DNA from: Trileptium ribeirensis
Taxonomy: Eukaryota > Nematoda > Enoplea > Enoplida > Thoracostomopsidae
Direction: 5' to 3'
Assembly (NCBI GenBank): GCA_030248225.1
Contig: JASANE010028136.1
Span: 1 to 64,000, forward strand
Length of the DNA: 64,000 nucleotides
Below, piece after piece: positions 42,898 through 54,931 of this stretch; the first letter of the stretch is position 1, and every line of letters starts with the position of its first letter. The notes under the pieces are model-generated. The model searched no databases and was not told the DNA's origin. It saw only the letters and a list, made by a program, of their open reading frames with translations. The position numbers and the translations under genes are program-made.

Positions 42898-44448
42898 CGT
42901 GAATTGTTCAATGATGCTTACGGCTTACCAAAGATATCCATTACTGAAAAATATTTCACCCTAAAAGTCCTGTGCTGAGGCCAGAATAGCACAAGGTTGG
43001 CCCGAAACGAAGTGGGTTACTGTAGATGACTTGATGGCTCCATATGGAGCGAGCACGAAAACCCCCTCTTATACTACTAACGTCCCTCCGGGTTACTTGG
43101 GAGGGTGAATTTGATTCAGTTTTTCACTAACTGAAAATTGCGGAAATCAAATCCTAGCACCGAAAATTATATATTGCGTCTGAACTTTATGAAATAATGA
43201 TAAACTCCTGGTGTTCGCGAACAAAGCCTGCTTAATTCAAATTTGTCAAATTTTCGTTCTCAAAAATTTAGGCAATTTCAATTAATTTTTCGCGAACACA
43301 GAATGGCTATATTTCAATTCTAGAGCAGTGTGTTCGCGAACAGTTTTGCGCCGAATTGCTATTGATCAAAAAGCGCCTCGTAACAAATTACGAGAGAAAC
43401 TACAACATAGGATAGTTGATAGGGTCACTTTATCTTTACTTACGCGTTAGTCTTTTCATGCTAATGGCAGTAGGAAACATCACTAAAGTGAAATGTATAC
43501 ACCAATAACAAAACTTCAAATACGCAATTCTACATTCTATCTCGCAGTTTTCATTTGGGTAAGTGCCACGCAAGCCGCATCCATAAGTTGTAGGTATTCA
43601 TCGGCACCGTCCAAAAGACGCTTGTCACAAACCTGAAATACCTAATACTGATTTAATTTACACATGAATACAGTATAGATAAATTGGAAGACATGATACC
43701 TACTACTGAAATGTATGAAACATTCACTTCCTCGGACATCGATTAACCCAGTCACCGCAGCTTTTTCAATGATACGTATGTACATTTTACACAATGTTTG
43801 GAACAGCAACTTTTAATTAATATAACTCTTCTAAAAACAGATTTGCCAGTAAAATTAACCCCATTTTCATTTTTTGAAAACCAGTCATTTGGTAACTTAG
43901 GTATAACCAATATACACACTGGTGCTTAAACACAACAGGGATTTACCTGGTACAATTTTAAAACAATAAAAATAATTCCACTAGAGACAAATGTGTATTC
44001 ATTGAGTGACCTTTGTGGCCGAGTACCTCTTTAATATGACAGAAGGGCATATGAAAGAAAATTCCAGGAATTTTAATAAAATTTTCTAATTGGTTCAATG
44101 GCTACTTTAACACAACACGAAGCAAGATCCCAACCGTGTAAAGAAAAGCGAAATAAGAAATATGGTTGAAATTTATATTTAGGAAGAAGCTGGATCGGTT
44201 AACACAGTGCTACTCGTGCAATTTTAAACAAACTACCTCAGCGTTACAAGTCTTATGGTATTTAAATGACACAAATTCCATTTGTCAAACTCACAAAGCA
44301 AGTTTTGCTAAATATCTATCAGTGCTAAAAGTACAGAGGTAAGTAAGTGTTCTCACCGCCAGCTTGTCACAAATATGTGCCTTCTGATCGTCTTTGAGCA
44401 ATACGTGTGCGATCACAATATCGAAGAACTGCGTTAATACTTGATATG
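42898..44448. other. Right flank of the Polinton
   Basis: No gene. A GC-richer block at 42970-43110 (with GGCCCGAAACGAAGTGGG and CCCTCCGGGTTACTTGGGAGGG, the latter a small hairpin) might belong to the element end, but no matching inverted copy was found on the left. A GTTCGCGAAC repeat lies at 43190-43370. Confidence 0.4.
43190..43370. repeat. Dispersed repeat with GTTCGCGAAC palindromes (copy 2)
   Basis: Three TTCGCGAA cores within 150 bp (GTGTTCGCGAACAAAG, TTTTTCGCGAACACAG, GTGTTCGCGAACAG). The first 75 bases match 1150-1240 in inverted orientation. Confidence 0.5.
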
Positions 44449-46050
44449 CAGCAAAACCTTCGGACATCAATTGCTAAAAGTAAGTGAAAGCTAAACTTGT
44501 ATAAAGTTACAAAAACACTTGCCAGACGGATACAAAGTTAAGTTGGCAATATTTGAAAAAAATATCAGTAATAATTTTTTTCTGCAAAACCTTCGGACAT
44601 CAATTGCTAAAAATAAGTGAAAGCTAAGCTTGTGTAAAGTTGCAAAAACACTTGCAGACGGATACAAAGTTAAGTTGCCAATATTTGAAAAAAATATCAG
44701 TAATAATATTTTTTCTGCAAAACCTTCGGACATCAATTGCTAAAAATAAGTGTATGCTAAACTTGTGTAAAGTTGCAAAAACACTTGCCAGACGGATACA
44801 AAGTTAAGTTGCCAATATTTGAAAAAATATCAGTAATAATATTTTTCTGTAAAAGCTTCGGACATCAATTGCTAAAAATAAGTGTAAGCTAAACTTGTGT
44901 AAAGTTGCAAAACACTTGCCAGACGAATACAAAGTTAAGTTGTCAATATTTGAAAAAATATCAGTAATAATATTTTTTCTGCAAAAGCTTCGCACATCAA
45001 TTGCTAAAACTAAGTGAAACCTAAACTTATGTAAGGTTACAAAAACACTTGCCAGACGGATACAAAGTTATGTTGCTAATATTTAAAAAAATATCAGTAA
45101 TATTTTATCTACAAAAGCGTCGGACATCAATTGCTAAAAATAAGTGAAAGCTAAACTTGTATAAAGTTACAAAAACACTTGCCAGACGGATACAAAGTTA
45201 AGTTGCCAATATTTGAAAAAATATCAGTAAAAATATTTTTTCTGCAAAACCTTCGGTCATCAGTTGCTAAAAATAAGTGAAAGCTAAACTTGTATAAAGT
45301 TACAAAAACACTTCCCAGACGGATACAAAGTTAAGTTGCCAATATTTGAAAAAATATCAGTAAAAATATTTTTTCTGCAAAACCTTCGGTCATCAGTTGC
45401 TAAAAATAAGTGAAAGCTAAACTTGTATAAAGTTACAAAAACACTTGCCAGACGAATACAAAGTTAAGTTGCCAATATTTGAAAAAAATAACAGTAATAA
45501 TATTTTTTTCTGCAAAAGCTTCGGACATCAATTGCTAAAAATAAGTGAAAGCTAAGCTTGTGTAAAGTTGCAAAAACACTTGGAGACGGATACAAAGTTA
45601 AGTTGCCAATATTTGAAAAAATATCAGTAATAATATTTTTTCTGCAAAACCTTCGGACATCAATTGCTCAAAATAAGTGTATGCTAAACTTGTGTAAAGT
45701 TGCAAAAACACTTGCCAGACGGATACAAAGTTAAGTTGCCAATATTTGAAAAATATCAGTAATAATATTTTTTCTGCAAAAGCGTCGCACAGCACTTGCT
45801 AAAAATAAGTGAAACCTAAACTTGTGTAAGGTTACAAAAACACTTGCCAGACGGATACAAAGTTAAGTTGCCAATACTTGAAAAAATATCAGTAAAAATA
45901 TTTTTTCTGCAAAACCTTCGGTCATCAGTTGCTAAAAATAAGTGAAAGCTAAACTTGTATAAAGTTACAATAACACTTGCCAGACGGATAAAAAGTTAAG
46001 TTGGCAATATTTGAAAAAAACTATCAGTAATAATGTGTTTCCGCAAATCT
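44449..46050. repeat. Satellite, about twelve ~132-bp tandem units
   Basis: The unit marker CTTCGG(A/T)CATCA(A/G)TTGCTAAA or a close variant recurs near 44458, 44591, 44723, 44856, 44988, 45118, 45250, 45384, 45517, 45650, 45782 and 45915, a spacing of 130-134 bp. Each unit also carries CAGACGGATACAAAGTTAAG and AATATCAGTAA. Units differ by point changes and 1-3 bp indels, mostly in A or T runs. Before the array, at about 44330-44450, the sequence is related to no unit. Minus-strand frames repeating the same peptide are a by-product of the unit length being near 44 codons. Confidence 0.9.
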
Positions 46051-46674
46051 GGCAAATATAGTTAAGGACCAAAAATCTGCCACACAAATTTGCAAGTTTT
46101 TAGAAATACGCTTTTTTAGAGCAACCGCTGAATTGTCATGAATTTTTTCATGAAATTAGGTACATCGTTTCTTTAATCGTAAGCAATTTTCGTGGTGATT
46201 TGCTCAGTGATTATGGATCTTTGTGATGTTAGTGCAAGGAAACCAAGAACTGACGCACATTCGGGGGAGCTTTCATTGTGAGTCACGTATATTCATATAT
46301 TTTATAACATATAATGTATGTATATATATATCTCAACGAGGAAATTTGCAATTCATGTTAACAAACATTGGATTTTATCATTTATTCACGAACCCGCTTT
46401 TCTTTATTAAACACACTTGTTGAACTGCTACATTTCAATTATCCGACTTATATATATAATTGCATATATATGCAATTTACATTGTTAATCGAGAAATTCA
46501 AGAGCGCAAACAAAAATTACATATTCCCTTCCGCCATATGATTTGGGCCCAAGATGCCAATTTCAAAACAATTTCCATGGGCATTTCGAATATTTCAATT
46601 TCTGCAACTCTTAGATATATTAATTGCTAAAAGTGGCGAGATAACAACTACCACCAAGACTCCTTGAAAACAAC
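46051..46674. other. Spacer after the satellite
   Basis: AT-rich with TATATA runs at 46319-46332 and 46449-46470. Nothing else seen. Confidence 0.5.
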
Positions 46675-46912
46675 CATTTCATGCCCCAATTAATTTGTGT
46701 ATTCTGCAATGTTTGACAAACTCAAGCCTGTTTCAGAGTTCGGACCTGGGACGTTGGGTGAAACTTGCGTACGCAATCCGATCAGTTATCTATGACCTCA
46801 TAACACGAGCGAGTAACAACGTAGGGGCAAACGTACAACATACGACAAGCTCAGTAAACACAACGACTCACAATGTGTGGTAGCTCCATTTGGACCTATT
46901 GGGCATGAAACT
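46675..46912. mobile_element. MITE related to the 2.6 kb piggyBac-like element
   Basis: Inverted ends: left CATTTCATGCCCCAAT, right ATTGGGCATGAAACT. The interior shares GAGTAACAACG and GTTTGACAAACTCAA blocks with 2619-2879 in the same orientation. The tRNA-like boxes are decayed here (minus strand GGTCCGAACTC remains). No TTAA is kept at the right border beyond ATTAAA. Confidence 0.5.
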
Positions 46913-47750
46913 ATTAAATTTTTATAACGTATATAAATTGCCTAAAATTGTATTTTCTCGAAAAGATGGGAATGAAACAGTGGGGCAATAAATTTTTATT
47001 GTTAAGTGGAAGAAACAAGTACCTGACAGAAGTATCTAAAATTTTGGCGTGAAGAGATGGTGTCTTCGGTCACAGCTTGGCATCAAAGCCGTTTATACTC
47101 CTATATAAGAAAACATGAGAAGCTGCACAGGAGTTGCAGACGTTAAAATGAAAATTAGCAGATTTGGACGTTTTATAACGTAAAGCTGTGACAAAAGCAT
47201 TTTGAGCCATCACCGACCTTGGTCCGACAAGTCGCTGTGCTATGAGTGTCACAGAATTTATCGTAATTAAATATTTTAAGACACAACTAAAAACAACCAA
47301 TATAACAGTACTTGGAAATAGTTTAATAATACAAGACCTATTGCCTACGACAGTTGGGAATCCCAAACTTTCCAGTTCCCGAGGAAAGTAAAACAAATTT
47401 TTTCAAACCCCGGAAAATTTAACGAAGTACCAATGGGATGAATCTAACAATTTCTTTTGAAGTTGCTCGGACCCTTGAGGAACCTCGCAAATCGAGCATG
47501 CCAAACAACAAACTCATTAGCCCATCACTTCGTAACGCATGCTGAGACAAATGTGCCACTTTAAGCAACTAACGGTTGAAATCATGAGCGAGGTTCCATT
47601 ACTGACCAGCTTAAATAGCTTAGCGTTCGGGGAGCGTAACCTAACGATAAGCTTGAACCAAGGCGTATTCTTATAATGTCGACAGTAGTATGGTGTCTAC
47701 ATTTCATCTACCTTCCTCAAAGTTTTTTTACGCTTTATGGTACGGTGAAG
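46913..47750. other. Intergenic stretch
   Basis: A 108-codon minus-strand frame at 47070-47396 has no recognisable domain and no flanking signals. Nothing else seen. Confidence 0.4.
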
Positions 47751-48092
47751 GGCGTAGCCAGGAATTTTGAAAGGGGGGGGGGTCGCGGCCCACGGTGCGT
47801 ACCTAAAAGGGAGGGGGTTGCGCCCAGATATGTGAAAGGGCGGTCCAGAATTAGTATATTAAGTACGCCATAAACAAGTAAAAATGCAACTGTTGCCAAA
47901 ATAACGAATTTTAATACAAAAATGTGAAGTTTGGTCAAAAATACGGTTGAAAGTAATAGTTTTCTAGTGCAAGAGAGGCTAGTTTTAGGACAATTTCCGA
48001 CATTATTTTCAACCGGAATCATTCAAAAAAATTTGTTTGCGGTTGAACCAAGAAGGGGGGGTCGCGACCCCTGCAACCCCCCTGGCTACGCC
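47751..48092. mobile_element. MITE with GGCGTAGCCAGG ends (copy 1)
   Basis: About 342 bp bounded by GGCGTAGCCAGGAATTTT and, at the right, CCCCCCTGGCTACGCC, its inverse complement. A G10-like run (47776) and GGTCGCGACCCC on the right resemble each other inverted. Both flanks show GGTACGGTG (47739 and 48097), possibly an imperfectly placed target duplication. Copies with GGCGTAGC..GG ends are, from memory, common in marine invertebrate genomes. Confidence 0.6.
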
Positions 48093-49698
48093 GTTGGGTA
48101 CGGTGGCTACCTATTTTAATCTTCACACTATATCGCCAAGGGTTCTATCTTGTATGCTATATTGTTTATATATAGTTATTAGTGATGGGCAAGGATATCC
48201 GGTTACGATTTTATATTCGAATATTACCCGTGACGTCGGTATTATAATCAGGCTGTTTTAACATTTCGTTATTTCGCATAGCAAAATTTTACCAGTAAAG
48301 AATGACAAGAGCATAATTTGAGAATGTCAAAATGAGGTATTCGTCGTTATATCAAATATATTTTGGCTTTAGGCAGTCAATTTTAGGTGTATAGTACATT
48401 TGCCTTAGACCAAGGAACGAAGAACTTCATTTGATCACCTCGAATTATAGGTCAGTTGGAAACCCAAAATACTGCATTTTCATAACTGTATAGATTGCGA
48501 ATTTTCGGCTGTCCTTCTCCCTCGTGGCTTATTATCACATGGCGGCCGGAGGGTATTGGGTAGGAAAGAACCATCCTAACGTTGAGAATATTTATTTAAA
48601 TCTAGATGTCAGTTCGATGTTAAAATAAGTTGCGAGTTTATAAGTAATGAATGTAAGGAGACACCAAGAGATGCGTCGGCATTACCAACACATGTATCGG
48701 TAACAGCGGTAGCGTTACCTTTTTACAAAAATTGCGCGAGTTTTCTAAGGTAGATGTGGTTGTACCCGATCTGGATAAATCTGTCAACGTTTTGTCAATC
48801 TGTTTCTAATATCCAGTGTGTTACTTTGAAGCAATGGTGACGGTTGTGCCTTTAAAACAAGCAGGGTTGAAGCCAAGCAGGTCAAGCATGACGAGGATGA
48901 TAACTTAACCGTAGTTAAGTGATCGTACCGGTTGAGGGAATTCGCGAAACAAGAAAATAAAGAAGGCCATGATAGCTATAGTATAGCGGCCTGTGATCAC
49001 ACAGGCTCAGAAGCTAAACTATGTACCGCATTTAATTAAACCACACTGGTCTAGGGAAATATTTATCGTGTTATTTATTGAACCACAGCCTGCAGGGTCA
49101 CAGCAGAATGGCTAAGGGTGCGAGTCAAAATTTGCCTTATCACGAAGCTAAGTGATTCAATTATAAGGATATTGTAAATTTTGTCCTAGTAAACATAGTA
49201 AAATAAACTCTACGACGTCTCCCGTCTCAACATATTGTCAGCGAAAGGATCAGTGCCCACACAAGCCGAAGATAATGCAGCTGATATAAATAAAACTATT
49301 ATATCAAACAATGTTTTATTACGGTTCAAGGCTCACTTCATGCAATAAATTTCAGATTTGTCTTGTGGATCTTGTGCGACGTTGTGGTAACAAAATGAGC
49401 TAAGTTCATTTTCAATCGCAGTCTCACCCCTTTTTTAAAAAAAGTCGACTAACCCAATTTTTTCAACAAAATCGATAGTATTTGGCGTCAAAATTTTATA
49501 TGAAAATGTGTTAATATGGTCAAAATGCGTACTTGAAACATAAAAAAGAATCCATAGCTGAAACATCGACAAAATACCAGAAATAAGCTACACAATAATA
49601 GTAAAGTATTAAGTAATGGTCAAATTACATTAGTAAGTAAAGTATTATACAAATTTATTTAATTTCATATTTATGTATATACACTTGTCCATAAACAT
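48093..49698. other. Intergenic stretch
   Basis: No coding frame, RNA or repeat that I can support. Confidence 0.5.
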
Positions 49699-49950
49699 GG
49701 GCGTAGCTAGGAAAAATTTCAGGGGGAATGGTCTGACTCAGGCCGAGGTCTTATGTCGTTTCGTTCTTCCCGGACGGTGTGTTTTTGCCCCGCACTGTCG
49801 AATTTTAGATTTATAAAGCGAAAAAGCAATTTCCAGGCTACTCCGACAGGAAAAATGCAGTCCAGCTGAGAAAAAAATTTTACAAGAGGGACCATTGGTA
49901 ATTTTTAAGGTCAAAAAAATTTCGGGGGGAATTCCCCCTGGCTACACCCC
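49699..49950. mobile_element. MITE with GGCGTAGCTAGG ends (copy 2)
   Basis: 252 bp bounded by GGGCGTAGCTAGGAAAAATTTC on the left and GAATTCCCCCTGGCTACACCCC on the right, inverse complements with some mismatches. It is the same family as 47751-48092 but shorter and with a different interior. Confidence 0.6.
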
Positions 49951-52395
49951 TGTCTATAAACATATATATTCTCAAAATTAATTTAAGGCGTTACCACATT
50001 TTGAAATATAACATTAGTGTGTTACAAGAAAACAGCATAATATTGTGCACGTGGCGCTGTGAGGCCGCTGGTACCGTCTACCCGTGGGGTAAACATTTGA
50101 ACTCGTACCCGCGCGCAGCTTTGCTGTAACTTTTAAATAGTTAATATGTCATACCTATCTTGGCCCATGTCAAAATTAGGAGCCAGTCGTTATATCGTTA
50201 TAAAAGAACTCGACTTAGTGTTAGTATATGGACAATACAAGGACCCTAGCCTAGGTAAAGGATTATGATATCGAGAATTGCATGGCAAGCATTCAACTTC
50301 CGCCCCTAAAAGTTACATTGGCCCTATTTTCAATGTGAGCTACAACTGCTATAAATATAACTTTTTGTGACACAGCAGTTCTACGACAATGTTGACCTTC
50401 AATTTTTTGTGGGGCAACTCCCTGGGTCGCTGTGGGCCCGAATATGGCTCGTCGACCCCTTGCCAGAAATAGCGATTTTTTCAAATTTCGGAATGTTGTT
50501 GCGTGGGTTTGCCTTACAACGACCACCTATTAGGTTATAAAGCATGCTGAATAAGATGGTTTTGCTATTTAGAGTCGAAATTAACTATATTATAGCTTTT
50601 CATGCCCCATTAGGCTGGAGCCGCATCGGATCCAAATTTTCAGATCCGATACGACCCCACAATTCGCAGACCCGATCAGACTATAGACGTTCAAGATCTG
50701 TGTAGCACAACATATCCGGAATGAAAACACTAAACCATGTTTAATAATATATGGTCGCGTTCTAGTATATTTTGCGCCGTAAATCTATTTATAGCACATG
50801 CATTACACGAGCATTGTCATGGATCACAGCTGGGTGCACCAAATTTGTTGGTATTGTGCAAAACTGCGTATAGAACATGGTCAACATTACTTTGTCATAT
50901 GTGGACACAAGTTTGACTTGACGACACAAGTTGGATGTATGACCAGATCCGACCCGACTGCGGTCTCTAATTTAGACAATTTAGTTATTCCAGTGACAGC
51001 GCACACTGCCGAATAAAAGTACCCACGAAATGGTGAGAAAACGAAATCAACTAGTAATTTCGACAGCGGGTGCTAAAAATAACCACCAAGTTTTCATGAC
51101 GTCGGTCCTAGTATGTCTTTTTGATGGCGCTAACTGTACAGAGCTGCTTAATCATTCCGACAATAATGCTTACCGCTGAACGTGTAGGATTATTAAGGGG
51201 AACGTTACGTGCACCCACTACTCACGGTTACCCGCTACTTGCGTTCTCAAGATTTGAGCCCGCATCCGACCCATGGGTATCCCGTACGTGCGCACACTTC
51301 TGTTACAACATGTCATTATGTATTAAAAATTAAAAAAATTCCAACTTCTATTTGGGCGCGGGTACGGAACTCTCTGTTTCGCAACATTAAACAGACACGT
51401 GTTGCGGAAGCCCAAGCCGTGAAGATAAACATTTCCGAGACCGAAACCACGTTTTCCCTTTCGAGGAAGGTGGAACCTGTTTTACACGTGGGTATCTAAG
51501 CTACATAGCATTATAATGTATACATAACATTATAAAATGTATATATATAAAGTTAAAATTTCGCTAAAACGACTAAATATCAACTTTGGTACTTCTCAGC
51601 CCGTAGACACTTGCCGATTTCCAATACAAACGCTGCCGATCATTATATAATGTAAAATCGCTCTAGTATCATAAAATCGAAGCTAAGCTTTAGTAATAAC
51701 AAGCGGCCAGAAAATTGAAAACGCGGCATTTTTTCTAGAACCCGCAGAGCAAGAACCACGACAGCTGTATTTTTCCTATGGAACGGGCAGTTTTAGCGAC
51801 GAAAAACCAAACGCATTGTATTAGTTGGACAACTAACAAATAATAACCCGTTCACAGTTTACATTATTTTTTGCCTGGAACAGTGTTAATATATTTTGTG
51901 TGTTGAATGTGAAAATTTCATTCCAAATTAGCTTTACTATGTTTACGTTTTCAGGCATAGCAAAACTCGAACGATTTTTGTAGTATAGAGGCTAGACGTT
52001 GAGACACAGAGCAAATTAGAATTCGCTGTGTACTAACATTACATGAAATTATTTACTGTGTAATAATATTGCACAAAATTATTTCATAGCCCATAGAGTA
52101 CATATCTTGTTATGAATTCATATCATGCATTAACTACAGTTGGCGGTGAAGCAAAGATATATCGCCATAAATTCGGACAATTTTAGCACTAAACATAGTT
52201 GCCAGATATATAATTTGATCCACGAATTTCAAGCGATCACGGCGAAGTTCAACGATGCAGTTTAATTTGCGAAATATATCGCAGTGGTTATCAACCATTA
52301 AATGAAAAACGTAACTACATACTATTTCTAACAAAATTCGACCCCTTTGGCTCAAAATCCCATTTCCTGTCATACAGGTATTATATACTGCATAT
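49951..52395. other. Intergenic stretch with repeat debris
   Basis: A TTTTCATGCCCCATTAGG end at about 50597 resembles the MITE end at 46678. From 50620 to 50700 motifs of the type AGATCCGA and AGACCCGA recur, and related ACCCG motifs appear again at 50940 and 51230-51290, which suggests a decayed non-autonomous transposon. No gene is supported. Confidence 0.35.
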
Positions 52396-53029
52396 TAGTG
52401 TTGGGAAACGGCCGGTTTTGCAGTCGAACGGCCCAGCTGTCAGCTAATGGCCGGTCGAGGCAAATGGACAGTTGACTGCCAAGAAGATTCTCTTACTACG
52501 ACACTAATTTAATATTCGTATAATACTTCTTCAACATTTGTTAAAAAATCGTTCGTATCTCAAGGTCGTACACAAGGTACTATAGCAAGTGCCGATTCCT
52601 ATAGCAGACTATAGCAGTGTTGTACTATATTTAATGCTGGGCGATGGCCAGCTTTGGAGCCTATCATTAAACATTGATGCATATTCACTTAATAATAAAC
52701 ATATACCGTTATTTGCTTAAATATGGCAAGATGGTAAAAACCCTTGATTATATAGTACTAGTAACACGTAAACGTGGGTGACGGAGGCATGGTGGTTAAC
52801 AACGGCGTGAATAGTGCATACAGTTTGTGGAATTTCTAACATTTTTGGTAACAATAATAAGAGGAAGACATGAAAACGTCTAGTTATTTATACAGTAGAA
52901 TGACAATACATCTATCAAGTTGTACCCATCAATGAAATTTAGTCCAAATCGGCCGAGTCATTCAAAAGTTATAACACACTTAATAATTTTTCACTCATTT
53001 TTAAGAGAATTTATAAAGGTAAGTAGATC

Positions 53030-53275
53030 ACTCGTATACAGTCTTTTAGAAAACGTGAAGTTACATGTTATGTCAAAAAATGACCGAGATAGCACGAACG
53101 GTTGTCGAGATATGATGAACTTAGGTTTCCCTAAGTCAATTTTAAGAGAATTTGCTTAATTTTTAAGGAAAGAGATGAAATACGTCAATCAGCTATATAC
53201 AGCTGTTTAGAAAACGTGAAAATACATTTTATGTAAAAAAATCGCCGAAATAGCACGAACGGTTGTCGAGATGCG
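53030..53275. repeat. Diverged tandem duplication inside the AGTGTTGGG element
   Basis: TTTAGAAAACGTGAAGTTACAT..., then AGCACGAACGGTTGTCGAGAT, occurs at 53044-53114 and again with changes at 53206-53272. Confidence 0.55.
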
Positions 53276-53520
53276 GTGAAAAAGCTGAAAAAATGGCAAA
53301 AATCCCTAAATTTGAGCAACATTTGCTTAATTTTGAGTACAAAGCAATTTTCGTAGAAAAAAGTGCTCAATGAAAGGGCACTCCGCAAGAGAATATGCAA
53401 CACGAAGAAAAAAAATTTCTAAAATCGGCCCAGGCGTTCAACCTGCAGACCTGTCTGTGACAAACAAAAAAAAGTCACAGAGAAAATTGAAATTTTGCGT
53501 CTAGTATATTGATATATAAA

Positions 53521-53649
53521 AAGTTAAATGTACGCCTCCGGCTGCGACTCACCACCTTCGGTGGCTCGTCTTGCCTCCGTCAATAAAGTTAAATGTACTC
53601 CTCCGGCTGCGACTCGCCACCTTCGGTGGCTCGTCTTGCCTCCGTCAAT
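53521..53649. repeat. Two 66-bp tandem repeats
   Basis: GTTAAATGTACGCCTCCGGC through CTCGTCTTGCCTCCGTCAAT occurs twice in direct succession with a few mismatches. Each unit contains CCACCTTCGGTGG, a perfect hairpin, so each can fold on itself. Confidence 0.75.
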
Positions 53650-53819
53650 TATGTATGCATTAAAAAGTTCCACCAGTGCGGTTTTCAATTTACTTGCTAT
53701 GTAGTTGTAAACGTGTAGAGCACGACGGTCGGGACAATCTTCGGATTTGGGGCTAGTAACGGACGCGACAATCTTCGGCCGGGCGGCCGACCGCTTTCAC
53801 GGCCGTTGCCCAACACTAG

Positions 53820-54923
53820 CTAGCATAGTAAAAAAGGACCAATCAATTTTACAATTAGACCCGGGCACATACAGCCAGATTGATCTTTTTATTGCCTAAA
53901 TTCCAAGCCACCCATCGCAATTATTTGTCAGTATGTGGTATGTTTTTCAAGTTCCGAGCAGCTGTCCGGATGTATGCATAAACAATTTTTTTCTGTCACA
54001 CCATCACATATGTATTTATATTTTAAAATCAATTTTTTTGTTATAATGAAAATACGTATATATATACAGTTTGTTTGCATTGATATAACTCAGTGAAAGC
54101 AATTAGTTTTCAGCTTTTATAAACGAGTTTTATTGGTTACACCAGAACAACGTATTTCATCCCACAAGCGTCAAAGTTCATAAGGCAAATTTAGGAGTGT
54201 ATTTTCGGCGAATTATAATCTACTGTTGTTGTGAGTCTATATCATACATATCACTTTGTACGCGAAGCAACTGCGCAGTAGCGTCAGCAGCAGTTTGCAC
54301 TGTAGGTAGGGCACAGTACCAGATCCTATATATATATTACACTAGTAGGGAATATTCTTTTTATGGGCATGGAAAAAGAAAGGATCAATTCAAGTTCCCC
54401 CTATAACAGAGTAGGAGAAAACTTGAAAAGAGCACTATAGAGGGCAACTTGAATTGGTGAATTTAATAAATTTAAGCGTTCCTTACAAAAATGCTATATA
54501 CTGGGAATGAATATAACGTTAGGTAAAGTAAGCTTAATTGGCTCTGCGAAACAGGTTTGCCGGTGAAAAATGCTCGGCCACTAATAAAAAATACCGAGCT
54601 ATTGCTATAATGAAAAAAGGCGCTACCACGGTAGTTGCCTTGCTTTGAAAAATACACTTATTTGCTTAATGTGCTAGAAACATGTCGTTGGTCGCTGCGG
54701 TGGAAAAATGCTATTACGTTTTCAACTTAGCACGGCGTTATGTGGTGTTTTGAGCTTAGTGTCGTGGTTAGTATATACTGTATCATAAGGACACTGCAGG
54801 AGATAAATGCGCTTTTCAACATAAAAATGTTTAGATTTTTGGAACGATGGGCATGTAGAGTTACTTAAGGGGTTAAACACGGTTTTATTGTTTTGAAAGT
54901 ACATTCTGTACACACGTCGTTAC
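53820..54923. other. Intergenic stretch
   Basis: AT-rich with no supported gene or repeat. Confidence 0.5.
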
Positions 54924-54931
54924 CTTCTGAG

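Larger units (their letters stand above)
28263..42900. mobile_element. Degenerate Polinton/Maverick (adintovirus-like) element
   Basis: About 14.6 kb carrying the defining Polinton set: protein-primed type B DNA polymerase, retroviral-type integrase with chromodomain, FtsK/HerA packaging ATPase and double-jelly-roll capsid protein, with a basic pX-like peptide as in adintoviruses. PolB reads right; all other genes form a tightly packed leftward array with short overlaps. There are no introns and intergenic gaps are tens of bases, unlike the host sequence around it. Capsid, integrase, polymerase, exonuclease and NADAR genes are broken, so the copy is inactive. Terminal inverted repeats and a 6-bp target duplication were not identified; the limits given are the outermost poly(A) signals. 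Confidence 0.93.
52396..53819. mobile_element. Element with AGTGTTGGG inverted ends (copy 1)
   Basis: The left end reads TAGTGTTGGGAAACGGCCGG; the right end, read inward, reads TAGTGTTGGGCAACGGCCG. Such ends fit hAT-type elements (CAGTGTTGGG-like). Sequence just inside the left end (CTTACTACGACAC, TACTTCTTCAAC) recurs at 59300-59370, and the right end recurs at 60450-60505. No transposase frame was found. An exact 8-bp target duplication was not seen. Internal repeats at 53030-53270 and 53521-53650 are listed separately. Confidence 0.55.

Noticed and set aside
42970..43110. GC-rich block right of PolB considered as the Polinton terminal repeat.
   Set aside because: No inverted counterpart was found in 26.8-28.3 kb, and it lacks the usual terminal pattern.
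44491..45795. Repeated minus-strand frames with the same peptide (FAEKILLLIFF type).
   Set aside because: They are translations of the satellite unit; its length near a multiple of three keeps them open.
47070..47396. 108-codon minus-strand frame.
   Set aside because: No recognisable domain or signals; cannot be told from chance.
51121..51499. Overlapping plus-strand frames of 70 and 96 codons.
   Set aside because: They overlap in different frames within repeat-like ACCCG-rich debris; neither shows a domain.
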